A DNA stretch of 64,000 bases from Roseovarius sp. THAF9 (GCF_009363715.1 NZ_CP045404.1:1704001-1768000); one strand, 5' to 3'; shown: positions 10,118 to 19,897, counted from the first letter of the stretch. A program made the numbers and translations. Notes: generated by a model from the sequence alone, not told the origin.

Positions 10118-10947
10118 GCAACACCTGGGAGTCGCAGCGTCCCGCGCGCGTGGATCGGGTCACGGGGACAGGTTGGCTGATACTGGCGCTGCGCCTTGTG
10201 GTGCTGTTGGCAATCATCGTGCCGGGCGTCATCGCGGTGCTGGTTCTGCGCCTTGTCGAGACATTTTTCTTCGACCGCCGACGCCCATTGACCGCGCGCT
10301 TGCAACGCTGGGCCATCTGGGCCGGGCTGCACGTGATCGGATTGCGGTATCGCCGCGAAGGCCGGCCCATGCAAAGCCATGGCGCCGTGGTGGCCAATCA
10401 CGCCTCGTGGTTGGATATCTTCGCTCTCGGGGCGGGGCAAGCGATCACCTTCGTGTCCAAGGCCGAGGTGGCGGGCTGGCCCGGTATCGGTTTTCTTGCG
10501 CGGATCGTCGGCACCGTCTTCATCAGCCGCAACCCCCGGCAGGCCGACGCACAGCGCAACCAGCTGAAAGCCGAGCTTGACGCCGGTCGAAAGCTGTTGT
10601 TCTTCCCTGAGGGCACCTCGACCGACGGTATGCGCGTGCTGCCGTTCAAGTCGAGCCTCTTTGCCGCGTTCTCCGATCTGGAGGCGGGATTGCGGATTCA
10701 GCCGGTCACGGTTGTCTACATCGCGCCAGATGGGCTGGAAGAGCCGCGCTTTTACGGCTGGTGGGGCGACATGGATCTCGGGCCACACATGTTGCAGGTT
10801 CTGTCGCGATTTCCACAAGGCGGCGTGCGCGTGATCTATCATGAACCGATAAGTGTCAGCGATTATCCCGATCGCAAGGCGTTGGCCCGAACGCTCGAGG
10901 CGAAAGTGCGCAGCGCGATGCCGCCCGAAGTCGCTTTGCCGGGCTGA
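10114..10947 (+). CDS. olsA: Lyso-ornithine lipid O-acyltransferase OlsA
   Basis: OlsA adds the second, ester-linked acyl chain to lyso-ornithine lipid. The 277-residue protein has an N-terminal membrane segment (about residues 20-45) and PlsC-type motifs: NHASWLD (the HX4D catalytic box), FISRNPRQ and FFPEGTSTDG. Alone it could pass as a 1-acyl-glycerol-3-phosphate acyltransferase. The overlap with olsB makes OlsA the better assignment. It is convergent with the ThiE-like gene 20 bases on. Confidence 0.92.
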   Translation: MSNTWESQRPARVDRVTGTGWLILALRLVVLLAIIVPGVIAVLVLRLVETFFFDRRRPLTARLQRWAIWAGLHVIGLRYRREGRPMQSHGAVVANHASWLDIFALGAGQAITFVSKAEVAGWPGIGFLARIVGTVFISRNPRQADAQRNQLKAELDAGRKLLFFPEGTSTDGMRVLPFKSSLFAAFSDLEAGLRIQPVTVVYIAPDGLEEPRFYGWWGDMDLGPHMLQVLSRFPQGGVRVIYHEPISVSDYPDRKALARTLEAKVRSAMPPEVALPG

Positions 10948-10967
10948 GACTGCCGCGCAGTCCCGCC

Positions 10968-11588
10968 TCAGCGCATGGCCGCGATCAATTCGCCCAAGGC
11001 GGCGCTCGGGTCGTCCTCGCGCCAGATTTCGTCACCGACACCGAAAAAATCAGTCATGGAGGACAGCTGTGATATCGTGGTGGCGTCAAGTGCGCCCTCT
11101 GCCACCACCGGCACTTCGATCACCTGTGACCACCACTCGAAAAGCTCCGCCTCGGCCTGCGACCCGTCGCCAAGGGCGGAGACCCCTGCGGGGCCGAAGC
11201 TGATGTAATCGGCGCCTGCTTCGCCCGCGCTCATCCCGTCATGGCGCGAGGTGCCGCAGAAGGCGCCGACGATGGCGTCCGGGCCAAGCTCCTTGCGCGC
11301 TTTGCGCACGGTGCGGGACCCGTCCGTCAGGTGCACGCCGTCCAGCCCCAGCCGTTCGGCCAGCACGAAATGCGTGTCGATCACGATGGCGACGTCCTGC
11401 CCATGCGCGACCTCGCGGCAGGTATCGGCGGCGCGGCACAACGCGGTCTCGTCATGGGTCGACAGGGCCAGCCGCACGCAGGCGATCTCGTGGTCGCGCA
11501 GGACCCGATCCAGAATGGCGGGAAACCGCGCCAGTTCGATCTCGGGCGGGGTAATCAGATAGATTTGCGGCTGCTCGGGGTCTGCCAT
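10968..11588 (-). CDS. Thiamine phosphate synthase-like (ThiE/TenI) protein
   Basis: This encodes a 206-residue TIM-barrel-type protein with the ThiE pattern: YLITPPE at the start, DTHFVLAERLGLDGVHLTDG in the middle and AGADYISFGPAGVSALG before a final VVAEGAL strand. ThiE joins the thiazole and pyrimidine halves of thiamine. The sequence is divergent and there are no other thiamine genes nearby. It could be a TenI-like or repurposed barrel, so I give no symbol. Confidence 0.75.
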   Translation of the reverse strand: MADPEQPQIYLITPPEIELARFPAILDRVLRDHEIACVRLALSTHDETALCRAADTCREVAHGQDVAIVIDTHFVLAERLGLDGVHLTDGSRTVRKARKELGPDAIVGAFCGTSRHDGMSAGEAGADYISFGPAGVSALGDGSQAEAELFEWWSQVIEVPVVAEGALDATTISQLSSMTDFFGVGDEIWREDDPSAALGELIAAMR

Positions 11589-11715
11589 GGTCTTGTCGTC
11601 CTGTTTTTGCCCCTATAACCGGGATTTGCAAACGCGTCTACGGTACGCGAACGCGGTCTTTTGCGCTTTCCCGCACGTCCGGGCTGGATTATGGCGGGCA
11701 CGTTGGAGGAACAGG

Positions 11716-12459
11716 ATGCCAAGCGAAAACACACAGCCGCGCTTTGTGCTCGTCCGTCCGCAGATGGGCGAGAACATCGGCGCCGCCGCGCGCGCGATGT
11801 GGAACTTTGGCCTCGACCGCATGGTCGTCGTGGCCCCGCGCGATGGTTGGCCCAATCCCAAGGCGGTGGCCATGGCCAGCGGCGCGGGGCGGTTGCTGGA
11901 TGACGCGCGCCTGGTCCCCGACCTGACAGCTGCGGTCGAGAAGGACAGTTTCGTCATGGCCACCACCGCCCGGGTACGAGGCCTGACCAAGCCCGTCTTC
12001 AGCCCCGAAGAAGCCATGGCCGAGGCCGCCAGGCGCCTGTCGCGCGGTGAGCGTGTCTCGGTGCTGTTCGGGCCGGAACGGGCCGGCTTGGAAAACGAGG
12101 ATGTGTCCCGCGCCAACGCGATCATCAGCGTGCCGGTGAACCCTGAATTTCCCAGCCTGAACCTTGCTCAATGCGTGCTCTTGTGCGGCTACGAGTGGCG
12201 CCGCGCGTCGCAGGCGGTCGAGGCTGCCCGCGTCGATATGGCTGGCACCGAATGGGCCAACCAGAAAGAGATCGAGGCGCTGTCGGCGCATTACGAGGAA
12301 CGCCTTGAAGACGCCGGTTTCTTCTTTCCAGAGGCCAAGGCTCCCGGCATGAAGATCAACCTGCGCAACATGTGGAGCCGGATGCCCCTGACGCGGGCCG
12401 ACGTGCAGACACTGCATGGCGTACTGCGGCAAATGGTGCGCTGGAAGGAGCGCGGTTGA
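11716..12459 (+). CDS. trmJ: tRNA/rRNA 2'-O-methyltransferase of the TrmJ family
   Basis: This 247-residue SPOUT methyltransferase has the family order FVLVRPQMGENIGAAARAMWNFGL, then FGPERAGLENEDVSRANAI and VPVNPEFPSLNLAQ, the knotted S-adenosylmethionine site. TrmJ methylates the ribose of nucleotide 32 in tRNAs. Length and the C-terminal tail fit TrmJ better than TrmL or RlmB. The start at 11716 has GGAGGAACAGG before it. It is divergent from the ThiE-like gene with a 127-base gap. Confidence 0.88.
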   Translation: MPSENTQPRFVLVRPQMGENIGAAARAMWNFGLDRMVVVAPRDGWPNPKAVAMASGAGRLLDDARLVPDLTAAVEKDSFVMATTARVRGLTKPVFSPEEAMAEAARRLSRGERVSVLFGPERAGLENEDVSRANAIISVPVNPEFPSLNLAQCVLLCGYEWRRASQAVEAARVDMAGTEWANQKEIEALSAHYEERLEDAGFFFPEAKAPGMKINLRNMWSRMPLTRADVQTLHGVLRQMVRWKERG

Positions 12460-12508
12460 AGCGCCGCGCGGCGCGAATTAACTTCACGCGAAAGTCAGAG
12501 GGCGGAAC

Positions 12509-13648
12509 ATGAGCGAAAAACGCAGCATTTTCCAAGAAGTGTCAGATGCGGACACCCCGCGGCAGACGCCGCAAGGCGGGATGATCGACGCAGGCCGCCG
12601 CGGTGCAAGGGGCGCTGTGCGTTTGTGGCTGATGCTTCTTTTCGCGCTGGTGGTCGTGATGATCGCCGTGGGCGGCCTCACACGCCTGACCGACAGCGGC
12701 CTGTCGATCACCGAGTGGAAGCCGGTGACCGGCGCTCTGCCGCCGATGGACGCGGTCACATGGGAGTCGGAGTTCGAGAAATATCGCGCCATTCCCGAGT
12801 ACCAGTTGCAGAACAAGGGGATGACGCTTGCCGAGTTCAAGGTGATCTACTGGTGGGAATGGGGCCATCGCCAGTTGGGCCGCGTGATCGGCCTTGTCTG
12901 GGCCTTGGGCTTTCTGGGATTTCTGCTTTTGCGTAAGATCCCGCCCGGCTGGACAAGTCGCTTGCTGCTATTGGGAGGTTTGGGCGGACTTCAGGGCGCC
13001 ATCGGCTGGTGGATGGTCAGTTCTGGTCTTTCCGGGCAGATGCTGGACGTGGCCAGTTACAGGCTGGCCGTGCATCTTGGGCTTGCCTTCGTGATCTTGG
13101 GCTTCATCGCGTGGTACGTGATGTGTCTTGGGCGGGAAGAGCGCGAGCTGATGCAGGCCCGGCGCAGCCGCGAGGGCAAGCTTTTCGGCCTGTCCACTGG
13201 CTGGCTGCATTTCGCCTTCCTGCAGATCCTGATCGGCGCACTTGTTGCGGGCATCGACGCGGGACGCACCTTTACCGACTGGCCGCTCATGGCGGGGGGC
13301 TTCCTGCCCGTGGATTTCTGGATGCCGGAGCTTGGCTTTAGAAACTTTTTCGAAAATCCCGGCATGGTTCAGTTCATCCACCGCATGACCGGCTATCTTC
13401 TTCTGATTTTCGGCATCGTTGTCTGGCTGAAAGGTCGCCGGTCGGCCCATGCGCTGACCCGCGGCGCGTTCAATTTCGCCTTCCTCGCGCTTTGCCTTCA
13501 AATCGTGCTCGGCATAATGACGGTTCTCTATGTTGCGCCGTGGCAACTTGCCATCGCGCACCAGCTGCTCGCGGTGATCCTCTGGGTCCTGATCCTCAGG
13601 ACGCGGTTTCTCAGCCAGTATCCCATTGTACGGTCGGTGCGCGGATGA
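12509..13648 (+). CDS. ctaA: Heme A synthase (COX15/CtaA)
   Basis: CtaA oxidises the C8 methyl of heme O to make heme A for aa3-type cytochrome oxidases. The 379-residue polytopic protein has about eight membrane segments and the COX15 motifs GGLTRLTDSGLSITEWKPV, WWEWGHRQLGRVIG, and FIHRMTGYLL with HQLLAV near the end, which carry the heme-ligand histidines. The stop overlaps the ATG of the M32 peptidase (ATGA). Confidence 0.96.
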   Translation: MSEKRSIFQEVSDADTPRQTPQGGMIDAGRRGARGAVRLWLMLLFALVVVMIAVGGLTRLTDSGLSITEWKPVTGALPPMDAVTWESEFEKYRAIPEYQLQNKGMTLAEFKVIYWWEWGHRQLGRVIGLVWALGFLGFLLLRKIPPGWTSRLLLLGGLGGLQGAIGWWMVSSGLSGQMLDVASYRLAVHLGLAFVILGFIAWYVMCLGREERELMQARRSREGKLFGLSTGWLHFAFLQILIGALVAGIDAGRTFTDWPLMAGGFLPVDFWMPELGFRNFFENPGMVQFIHRMTGYLLLIFGIVVWLKGRRSAHALTRGAFNFAFLALCLQIVLGIMTVLYVAPWQLAIAHQLLAVILWVLILRTRFLSQYPIVRSVRG

Positions 13649-15123
13649 GCCTGCCCAACGCATTCGATGCGCTCATGGCTTATGAGCGGGAAACCCAAGC
13701 CCTGGCCCGCATCTCAGCGCGGCTGAGCTGGGATCAGGAAACCGTGATGGCCCGCGGCTCGGCCGGGCAGCGGGCCGAGGAACGCGGCGCGATGGAAAGC
13801 GTGCTGCATTCCAGGCGCACCAACCCGCAAATCGCGGAGTGGCTGGAGCAGGCCGACCCGCCCGACGCGGACGGCGCCGCGCAATTGCGGCTGATCCGCC
13901 GCAGCTATGAGCGGTCGGTCAAGGTGCCGGCCGATCTGGCCGCCGCGCTGGCCCGGCTGACCAGCCGGTCGCAAGGCATATGGGCCGCCGCGCGTGCCGA
14001 GGACGACGTGGCCGCCTTCCTTCCCACGCTGGCCGAGGTGGTCAAGCTCAAGCGGGAAGAGGCCGCGGCGCTGGCGGGCGACGGCGACCTTTACGATGCG
14101 CTGGTCGACGATTTCGAGCCGAACGGCAAAGCGGCCGAATTCGCCGCGATGTTCGACGAGATGCGTCCGGGCCTGGTGGCACTGCGCGAACGCGCCCTGA
14201 ACGCCCCGCAGGTGACGCCGCTTTCGGCTACGTTCGACGCCGATACGCAGATGGCGCTTGGCCGGGAACTGGCAGAAACCTTCGGCTATGACCTGTCCCG
14301 GGGTCGCATCGACCGGGCGGTTCATCCGTTCTCCAGCGGGTCGGGCGAAGACGTGCGCATCACCACCCGCACCGCCGAGGATGATCCGTTCAACTGCCTC
14401 TACTCGACGATCCACGAGGTCGGCCATGCCTGCTATGAGCAGGGCATCGACCCAAAATTCCTTCTGACCCCGGCGGGGCAGGGGGTGTCGATGGGCGTGC
14501 ATGAAAGCCAAAGCCGGATCTACGAGAACCAGCTTGGCCGCAGCCGCGCCTTCTGTGGCTATCTCTATGGCCGGATGCGCGACTTGTTCGGGGATTTCGG
14601 CGTCAGGGACGAAGACGCCTTCTATGCGCTCGTGAACCGCGTGCATCGGGGGTACATCCGGACCGAGGCTGACGAGGTGCAGTATAACCTGCACATCATG
14701 CTGCGGTTCGATTTGGAACGGGCGCTGTTCGCGAATGATCTACAGGTCGATGATCTCGAAGCGGCCTGGAACGATCGGTTCCGGGCGGATTTCGGGTATG
14801 ACGTCAACCGCCCCTCGAACGGCGTGCTTCAGGATGTGCACTGGTCCGTGGGGCTCTTCGGGTATTTCCCGACCTACAGCCTTGGCAATGTCTATGCCGG
14901 CTGCCTTCATGAGGCGCTGCGCAAGGATCTGCCCGACCTCGATGACCAACTGGCAAAAGGCGATCTTTCTGCCGCGACGGGCTGGCTGCACGAGCGGGTT
15001 CAGTGCCACGGCGGACGTCATGAACCCAAGGATGTCATCACGCTCGCATGCGGCAGCGCGCCTGGCGCAACGCCGCTGATGTCCTACCTCGAAACCAAGT
15101 TCGGCGCGCTTAGCGACAGTTGA
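13645..15123 (+). CDS. Carboxypeptidase M32
   Basis: This 492-residue zinc metallocarboxypeptidase of the M32 (Taq carboxypeptidase) family has the HEVGH zinc motif at residues 257-261. The family-specific HESQSRIYENQLGRS follows about 30 residues later, and GVHESQSR plus YNLHIMLRFDLE are also M32 hallmarks. It probably trims peptides from the C-terminus in the cytoplasm, as no signal is visible. ATG 13645 overlaps the ctaA stop. An earlier in-frame start at 13492 lies inside ctaA and was rejected. Confidence 0.95.
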   Translation: MSLPNAFDALMAYERETQALARISARLSWDQETVMARGSAGQRAEERGAMESVLHSRRTNPQIAEWLEQADPPDADGAAQLRLIRRSYERSVKVPADLAAALARLTSRSQGIWAAARAEDDVAAFLPTLAEVVKLKREEAAALAGDGDLYDALVDDFEPNGKAAEFAAMFDEMRPGLVALRERALNAPQVTPLSATFDADTQMALGRELAETFGYDLSRGRIDRAVHPFSSGSGEDVRITTRTAEDDPFNCLYSTIHEVGHACYEQGIDPKFLLTPAGQGVSMGVHESQSRIYENQLGRSRAFCGYLYGRMRDLFGDFGVRDEDAFYALVNRVHRGYIRTEADEVQYNLHIMLRFDLERALFANDLQVDDLEAAWNDRFRADFGYDVNRPSNGVLQDVHWSVGLFGYFPTYSLGNVYAGCLHEALRKDLPDLDDQLAKGDLSAATGWLHERVQCHGGRHEPKDVITLACGSAPGATPLMSYLETKFGALSDS

Positions 15124-15127
15124 CGCA

Positions 15128-15883
15128 TCACTGCATCCGCAACGCGCCGTCGAGACGGATGACCTCGCCGTTCAGGTAATCGCATTCGACGATGAACCGC
15201 GCCAGCGATGCGTATTCGTCCGGGTCGCCCAGCCGCTTGGGAAAGGTCACGTCCTGCGCCAGCCCGTCTTGCACCTCCTGCGGCAGGCCCTTTAGCATGG
15301 GCGTCGCAAAGATACCCGGTGCGATGGCCATGACCCGGATGCCGTCGCGGCTCAGGTCCCGCGCCATGGGCACGGAGAGGCCCACGATACCGCCCTTGGA
15401 CGCGGCATAGGCGGTCTGGCCCTTTTGCCCTTCGAAGGCGGCTATGGATGCCGTGTTGATGATGACCCCACGCGTGCCGTCGGGCGCGGCGACATTCTGC
15501 GCGATTTCCTCGGCGGCAAGGCGGGCCACGTTGAACGTGCCGATAAGGTTGATGTCGATAGTGCGGCGGAAGCCATCAAGACTGTGCGGCCCGTCGCGCC
15601 CCAGCGTCTTTTCTCCGGTTGCGATGCCCGCGCAATTGACGGCAGCGGTGATCTTGCCCATGGCGTCCTTGGCGGTGGCAATCGCGGCCTTGACCGAGGC
15701 TTCATCGGTGACGTCCGTTTCGGCAAAACTAGCCCCGATCTCGGCGGCCACTTCGGCGCCGCGCTTCGCGTCGCGGTCCAGCAGGGTGACTTTGGCCCCT
15801 TGCGCGCGAAAGTGCCGTGCCGTCGCTTCCCCCAGGCCCGAGGCGCCCCCGGTGATGATTGCGGCGGTGTCTGAGATTTGCAT
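15128..15883 (-). CDS. Short-chain dehydrogenase (HSD10-like 3-hydroxyacyl-CoA dehydrogenase)
   Basis: This 251-residue classical SDR has a cofactor motif (TGGASGLGEAT), NNAG-equivalent NCAGIA, and catalytic Ser/Tyr/Lys in NTASIAAFEGQKGQTAYAASKGG. The sequence closely follows type-2 3-hydroxyacyl-CoA dehydrogenases (17-beta-HSD10 group), including GTRGVIINTASIAA. A role in beta-oxidation of branched or short acyl-CoAs is therefore likely. GGAGG lies 4 bases before the ATG. It is convergent with the M32 gene, with 4 bases between stops. Confidence 0.9.
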   Translation of the reverse strand: MQISDTAAIITGGASGLGEATARHFRAQGAKVTLLDRDAKRGAEVAAEIGASFAETDVTDEASVKAAIATAKDAMGKITAAVNCAGIATGEKTLGRDGPHSLDGFRRTIDINLIGTFNVARLAAEEIAQNVAAPDGTRGVIINTASIAAFEGQKGQTAYAASKGGIVGLSVPMARDLSRDGIRVMAIAPGIFATPMLKGLPQEVQDGLAQDVTFPKRLGDPDEYASLARFIVECDYLNGEVIRLDGALRMQ

Positions 15884-15941
15884 GGAGCCTCCGGCGGTTT
15901 GAAATGAACAAGTGTTCAGCTATTCCAGAAACCGTGCCCTG

Positions 15942-16994
15942 TCAAAGCCGTCGCCGGACAAGTTTGGAGCTGAGGCCAAGGCCGACCACGGTGATCAAAA
16001 TCCGAAAGATGTGATGCAGCGTCACGAAGGCCGGGTTGGCGGAAAGGCTGAGGGCCACCAGCGACATCTCGGTCACGCCGCCGGGCGCGAAGCTGATCAG
16101 CAACACGTCGAACGGTTGCTCCAGCACCTGCATCAGCGCCAGCGCAAAGATGATGGCCAGTCCCAGCATCCCTCCGACACACAGGACAGTCAGCCCGACG
16201 CCCCGTAGTACCAACCCGCCGGACAGCCCCGTGAACCGCATGCCAAGCGCCGTGCCGACGACAATCTGCGCGACGTTGATCAACCATTGCGGGACATCGA
16301 CGTGATAAAGCCCGGTCAGCGACAGTATCGCCGCTACGGACAGAGGCCCGGTCAGTTGCTTTGCCGGAAGGCGCAGCACATGCCCAAGGCCAATTCCCGC
16401 AGCGCCGGCGCAGGCAATCAGGGGAAAGGCCGACCACGATACCTCGCCACGAGCCAGCGTGACTCCTGCGGAGCTGCCGACCGGATGGCCGACCCAAAGC
16501 GACAGGCCGATGGGCAAGAGCGTGACCACCGCGATGATTCGCAGGAATTGTTGCAGCGTCAAACGGGCCGGATCGGCACCGGCCTCCTCGCCCATGGCAA
16601 TCGATTCGAACAAGCCGCCGGGCGCCGCGCCGTAGAACGCGGTGGGGCGGTCATACCCGCCGATGAAGCGCAAGACGCTGTAGCCATAGGCGTGGGCGAC
16701 GACGACGAACAGCGTCAGGGCGGTGAAACTGACCGCAAGACGCGAGGCCTGTCCAAAAAGTTCGGGCGTGACCTGCGCGCCGATCATCAGGCCGATGACC
16801 GAAATGAAGACGAGACGCAGCATGGGGGGGAAACGGTAACCATCCGGTAAACGGGCCGACGCGGTTGTCGCCACGAGACCGGACGCGACCAGAGGCCCGA
16901 TCAGGAACGGAAGCGGTATCGAGGCCGCTTGCGCGCCGAAGGCCGCGGCGCAGGCTAGAGCCAGCAGCGCAAGTGTGGTCAGGATAGATCCCAT
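15942..16994 (-). CDS. AbrB-family integral membrane protein (COG3180)
   Basis: This protein of about 350 residues has roughly ten hydrophobic segments in two similar halves, each with a PFLIGPL- or AKQLTGPL-type turn (SIPLPFLIGPLVASGL; GHVLRLPAKQLTGPLSVAAIL). This is the pattern of proteins annotated as AbrB-family or putative ammonia monooxygenase. Transport is likely but the substrate is unknown, and despite the name no DNA-binding domain is present. I chose ATG 16994 with AAGGGG upstream. A TTG at 17045 would extend it by 17 residues. It is the last gene after the molybdenum hydroxylase pair. Confidence 0.8.
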   Translation of the reverse strand: MGSILTTLALLALACAAAFGAQAASIPLPFLIGPLVASGLVATTASARLPDGYRFPPMLRLVFISVIGLMIGAQVTPELFGQASRLAVSFTALTLFVVVAHAYGYSVLRFIGGYDRPTAFYGAAPGGLFESIAMGEEAGADPARLTLQQFLRIIAVVTLLPIGLSLWVGHPVGSSAGVTLARGEVSWSAFPLIACAGAAGIGLGHVLRLPAKQLTGPLSVAAILSLTGLYHVDVPQWLINVAQIVVGTALGMRFTGLSGGLVLRGVGLTVLCVGGMLGLAIIFALALMQVLEQPFDVLLISFAPGGVTEMSLVALSLSANPAFVTLHHIFRILITVVGLGLSSKLVRRRL

Positions 16995-17057
16995 GCGCCC
17001 CTTCAACCACCCAGCGCGGGGAACGGCAAGGCGGCGCCGCGCCAAGCGCGGCCGAAC

Positions 17058-19301
17058 TTATGCGAACTCCACGAATTTCGAGAACGGCATCTCGCGCAGC
17101 CGCGTTCCCGTGGCCGCGAAAATGGCCGCCGCAAGGGCAGGGGCGGCAGGCGGCACGGGGGGTTCCCCTACGCCAAGCACCTTGTCACCGTTTTCAAGTC
17201 CGCGCACCTCGATTACCGGGGCCTGGTAAAGGCGCAGCCCCTGGAACGCGTCGAAATTGGTCTGCTCGGCGCGGCCGTCGGCATAAGTCAGTTCGCAGTT
17301 CATCGCATGACCCAAGCCAAATATGACCCCGCCGGCCACCTGATTCTCGAAATTCAGCGGATCGATCACCGTGCCAACCTCTGCCGCGACCCAGGCCCGC
17401 GTCAGCTTCAGGCCGGCCTCGGTGGCCTCGATCTCGATCACCTCAGCGCAGGGCACGCCAAAGGACTTGGTGAAGGCAACACCGCGCCCCACGCCATCGG
17501 CCGGGTTCGGCCCGGACCAGTTGCTCATCTCGGCCACGGCCTCCAGCACGCCACGGGCCAGCGTGTCATTGCACAGCCGCAGACGCTCTTCCATCGGGTC
17601 GGCCCAGGCGGCGTGGATCAGTTCGTCCAGTCCGGCATTGTAGAAAAACCCGTTCGTCGACGCGCCGACCGAGCGCCAGGACGAGATTGGCGCAAGCGGT
17701 GGCGCGCGATAGCCGGTCACCCGGTGATGCGGGAGCGCAAAGGGTTGCTCGAAGGCACCGGCCACGATCTGGCTGTCGGGGCCGGGCACGCTCAGCCCCT
17801 GCCGCCCCATTTGCGAGACGATGACCGACGGCATGGCAATGCCAAGGTCAAAGGCCTCGACCCGGCCCTCACGCACGGTGCCGCGCATCCGCGCCATGGC
17901 GATCTGGCGCGGAAAATCGTGGGTCATGTCTTCTTCGCGGGAATAGGTCAGTTTGACCGGCGTGCCTTTCATCTGCATCGCGATCTCGGCGGCATGCCGC
18001 ACCACCATGTCTTCGAGCCGGTGCCCGAAACTGCCGCCGATCATCTGCACATGCAGGGTGATGTTTTCCTCCGGTACGCCGGTAATGCCCGACACATTGG
18101 TCAGAACGTTGCGCGGGATCTGCGTGCCGGTCCATATCTCGACGGCATCATCATCGACGCGCACGGTGGCGTTGACCGGCTCAAGCGGGGCATGGGCCAA
18201 GTAGGGCGCGCGGTACTCGGCCTCGATCACATCATCCGCGCCAAGCGCCGCGTCCATGTCGCCGTCGTCGCGCTTGCGGCTGTCCTGCGTGTCTTCGGCG
18301 AAACTGTCGGAAAGCGCCTGCCAATGCGCCTCCATCGTTCGCGGCAATGGCCCATCGGGCCAGCTTGCCGCGATGGCCTTGGCCCCTTCCATCGCCCGCC
18401 AGGTGTTATCGGCCACGATGCCCAGCCCGCCGGTTATTTCGACCACCGTTTGCACGCCGCGGATCTTGAACGTCTCGGCGGTGTCATAGCTGCCAAGCGC
18501 CCCACCAAGCGCAGGGTTCAAAAGCACCGTCGCGTGGACCATTCCGGGCAGGTTCACGTCGATCCCGTAGTCCTGCGTGCCAGTGGACTTGGCGACCATA
18601 TCCAGGCGCGGGATAGGCTGGCCGATCAGCCGCCACTCCGATGCGGGTCGCAGGGCAACGTCGGTCACCGGGTCCATGTCCGCCGCCACAGCGGCCAGCT
18701 CGGTATAGGGGAGGGCGGTGCCGTCCGGCAGGATTACCGCACCGTCGCGTGTGGTCAGTTCGCTGGCCGCGATACCTGACTGCGCGGCGGCGGCAGCTTT
18801 CAGCGTCTCGCGGGCCGATGCTCCCGCCGCGCGCAGCTTGTCGAACCCGTCGGGCGTGGTGGTCGAGCCGCCGGTGATCTGCAACCCCAGGAACTTCGCC
18901 CCCGCCGACACGACCGAGCCCGCGACCTGTTCCCCAAAGCCGCCACCGGGGGCGAGGAAGGCCGCCGCCTCGTCCGCCAGCGCCCGGTTCCAATAGGCGA
19001 CGTCCGGCGGGCCGGGATCAACCGCGATCTGGTCGAGCGTCACGTCCAGTTCCTCGGCCAGCAGCATCGCCTGAACCTGGTAGGCGCCCTGGCCCTTGTC
19101 GGCGCGGGGCGTGATCAGTGTGATGCCATCGGGGCGGATCAGCACATAGGGGGTCAGGGCCGCCTCGCCGTCGTTGAGCCCGCTCAGCAGCGGATTGCGG
19201 TATGGTGTCTTGTAGCGCCAAACGCCAAAGGCAACGCCGCCCGCCGCGGCGACGGCGCCCACCAGGAAACTTCGGCGCGCGATCTTACCGACCCGGCTCA
19301 T
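17058..19301 (-). CDS. Tat-exported molybdenum hydroxylase large subunit (IorB-like)
   Basis: This 747-residue molybdopterin-binding subunit belongs to the xanthine oxidase family, closest in style to the beta subunit of isoquinoline 1-oxidoreductase and aldehyde dehydrogenases. The N-terminus has a twin-arginine signal (RRSFLVG, residues 9-15) before a hydrophobic stretch, so the enzyme should be exported folded. Recognisable segments are HAPLEPVNATVRV, GTQIPRNVL, GGSFGHRLEDM (molybdopterin contact) and GVGEPPVPPAAPALAAAIF, with its glutamate, at the end. It starts 1 base after the stop of the 2Fe-2S gene. The substrate is unknown and no FAD subunit is present. Confidence 0.9.
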   Translation of the reverse strand: MSRVGKIARRSFLVGAVAAAGGVAFGVWRYKTPYRNPLLSGLNDGEAALTPYVLIRPDGITLITPRADKGQGAYQVQAMLLAEELDVTLDQIAVDPGPPDVAYWNRALADEAAAFLAPGGGFGEQVAGSVVSAGAKFLGLQITGGSTTTPDGFDKLRAAGASARETLKAAAAAQSGIAASELTTRDGAVILPDGTALPYTELAAVAADMDPVTDVALRPASEWRLIGQPIPRLDMVAKSTGTQDYGIDVNLPGMVHATVLLNPALGGALGSYDTAETFKIRGVQTVVEITGGLGIVADNTWRAMEGAKAIAASWPDGPLPRTMEAHWQALSDSFAEDTQDSRKRDDGDMDAALGADDVIEAEYRAPYLAHAPLEPVNATVRVDDDAVEIWTGTQIPRNVLTNVSGITGVPEENITLHVQMIGGSFGHRLEDMVVRHAAEIAMQMKGTPVKLTYSREEDMTHDFPRQIAMARMRGTVREGRVEAFDLGIAMPSVIVSQMGRQGLSVPGPDSQIVAGAFEQPFALPHHRVTGYRAPPLAPISSWRSVGASTNGFFYNAGLDELIHAAWADPMEERLRLCNDTLARGVLEAVAEMSNWSGPNPADGVGRGVAFTKSFGVPCAEVIEIEATEAGLKLTRAWVAAEVGTVIDPLNFENQVAGGVIFGLGHAMNCELTYADGRAEQTNFDAFQGLRLYQAPVIEVRGLENGDKVLGVGEPPVPPAAPALAAAIFAATGTRLREMPFSKFVEFA

Positions 19302-19302
19302 C

Positions 19303-19761
19303 TTACGCCTCCTTCAGCTTGGCGGCGGCGGTCTTTACGGCCGCACGGATGCGCGGATAGGTGCCGCAGCGGCACAGGTTGCCCGACATGGCGTCGTCGA
19401 TCTGCTCGTCCGTGGGATCGGGCGTTTCCGAGAGGAGCGCCGCGGCCTGCATGATCTGCCCCGACTGGCAATAGCCACATTGCGCGACCTGGGTCTCGAT
19501 CCATGCCTGCTGCACGGCATGGCGCGTCTCGGGGCTGCCCAGCCCGTGAATGGTGGTCACCGGGCCCGAGACGTCGCGCGCGGCAACCTGGCAGGATCGT
19601 ACGGCTTCGCCATCTATGTGCACCGTGCAGGCCCCACATTGCGCGATCCCGCAGCCATACTTGACGCCGGTCTTGCCCAGCACGTCGCGCAGCACCCACA
19701 GAAGGGGCATCGCGTCCTCGACCTCGATCTCGTGGTCCGTGCCGTCGATCGTCAATTGCAT
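19303..19761 (-). CDS. 2Fe-2S subunit of the molybdenum hydroxylase (IorA-like)
   Basis: The 152-residue protein carries two [2Fe-2S] clusters. The plant-ferredoxin-type site uses Cys37, Cys42, Cys45 ([10 protein letters not shown]) and Cys57. The helical site uses Cys95, Cys98 (CGYC), Cys130 and Cys132 (CRC). It passes electrons from the molybdenum centre of the next gene. It lacks its own signal, so it presumably travels with the Tat-tagged large subunit. The electron acceptor is probably a cytochrome c encoded elsewhere. Confidence 0.94.
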   Translation of the reverse strand: MQLTIDGTDHEIEVEDAMPLLWVLRDVLGKTGVKYGCGIAQCGACTVHIDGEAVRSCQVAARDVSGPVTTIHGLGSPETRHAVQQAWIETQVAQCGYCQSGQIMQAAALLSETPDPTDEQIDDAMSGNLCRCGTYPRIRAAVKTAAAKLKEA

Positions 19762-19897
19762 GGTGCCTCCCGCCGCATTCCGCTTTTATCGCAACGATAA
19801 ACCGCGCGGTTCAATTGTCGAGAAGAACGCCACGTGAGCCGCGCGTTTCTAAGGTCACCGTCCAAGCGGTGTCTGCATTTCCGGTACTTCGGGGAAG

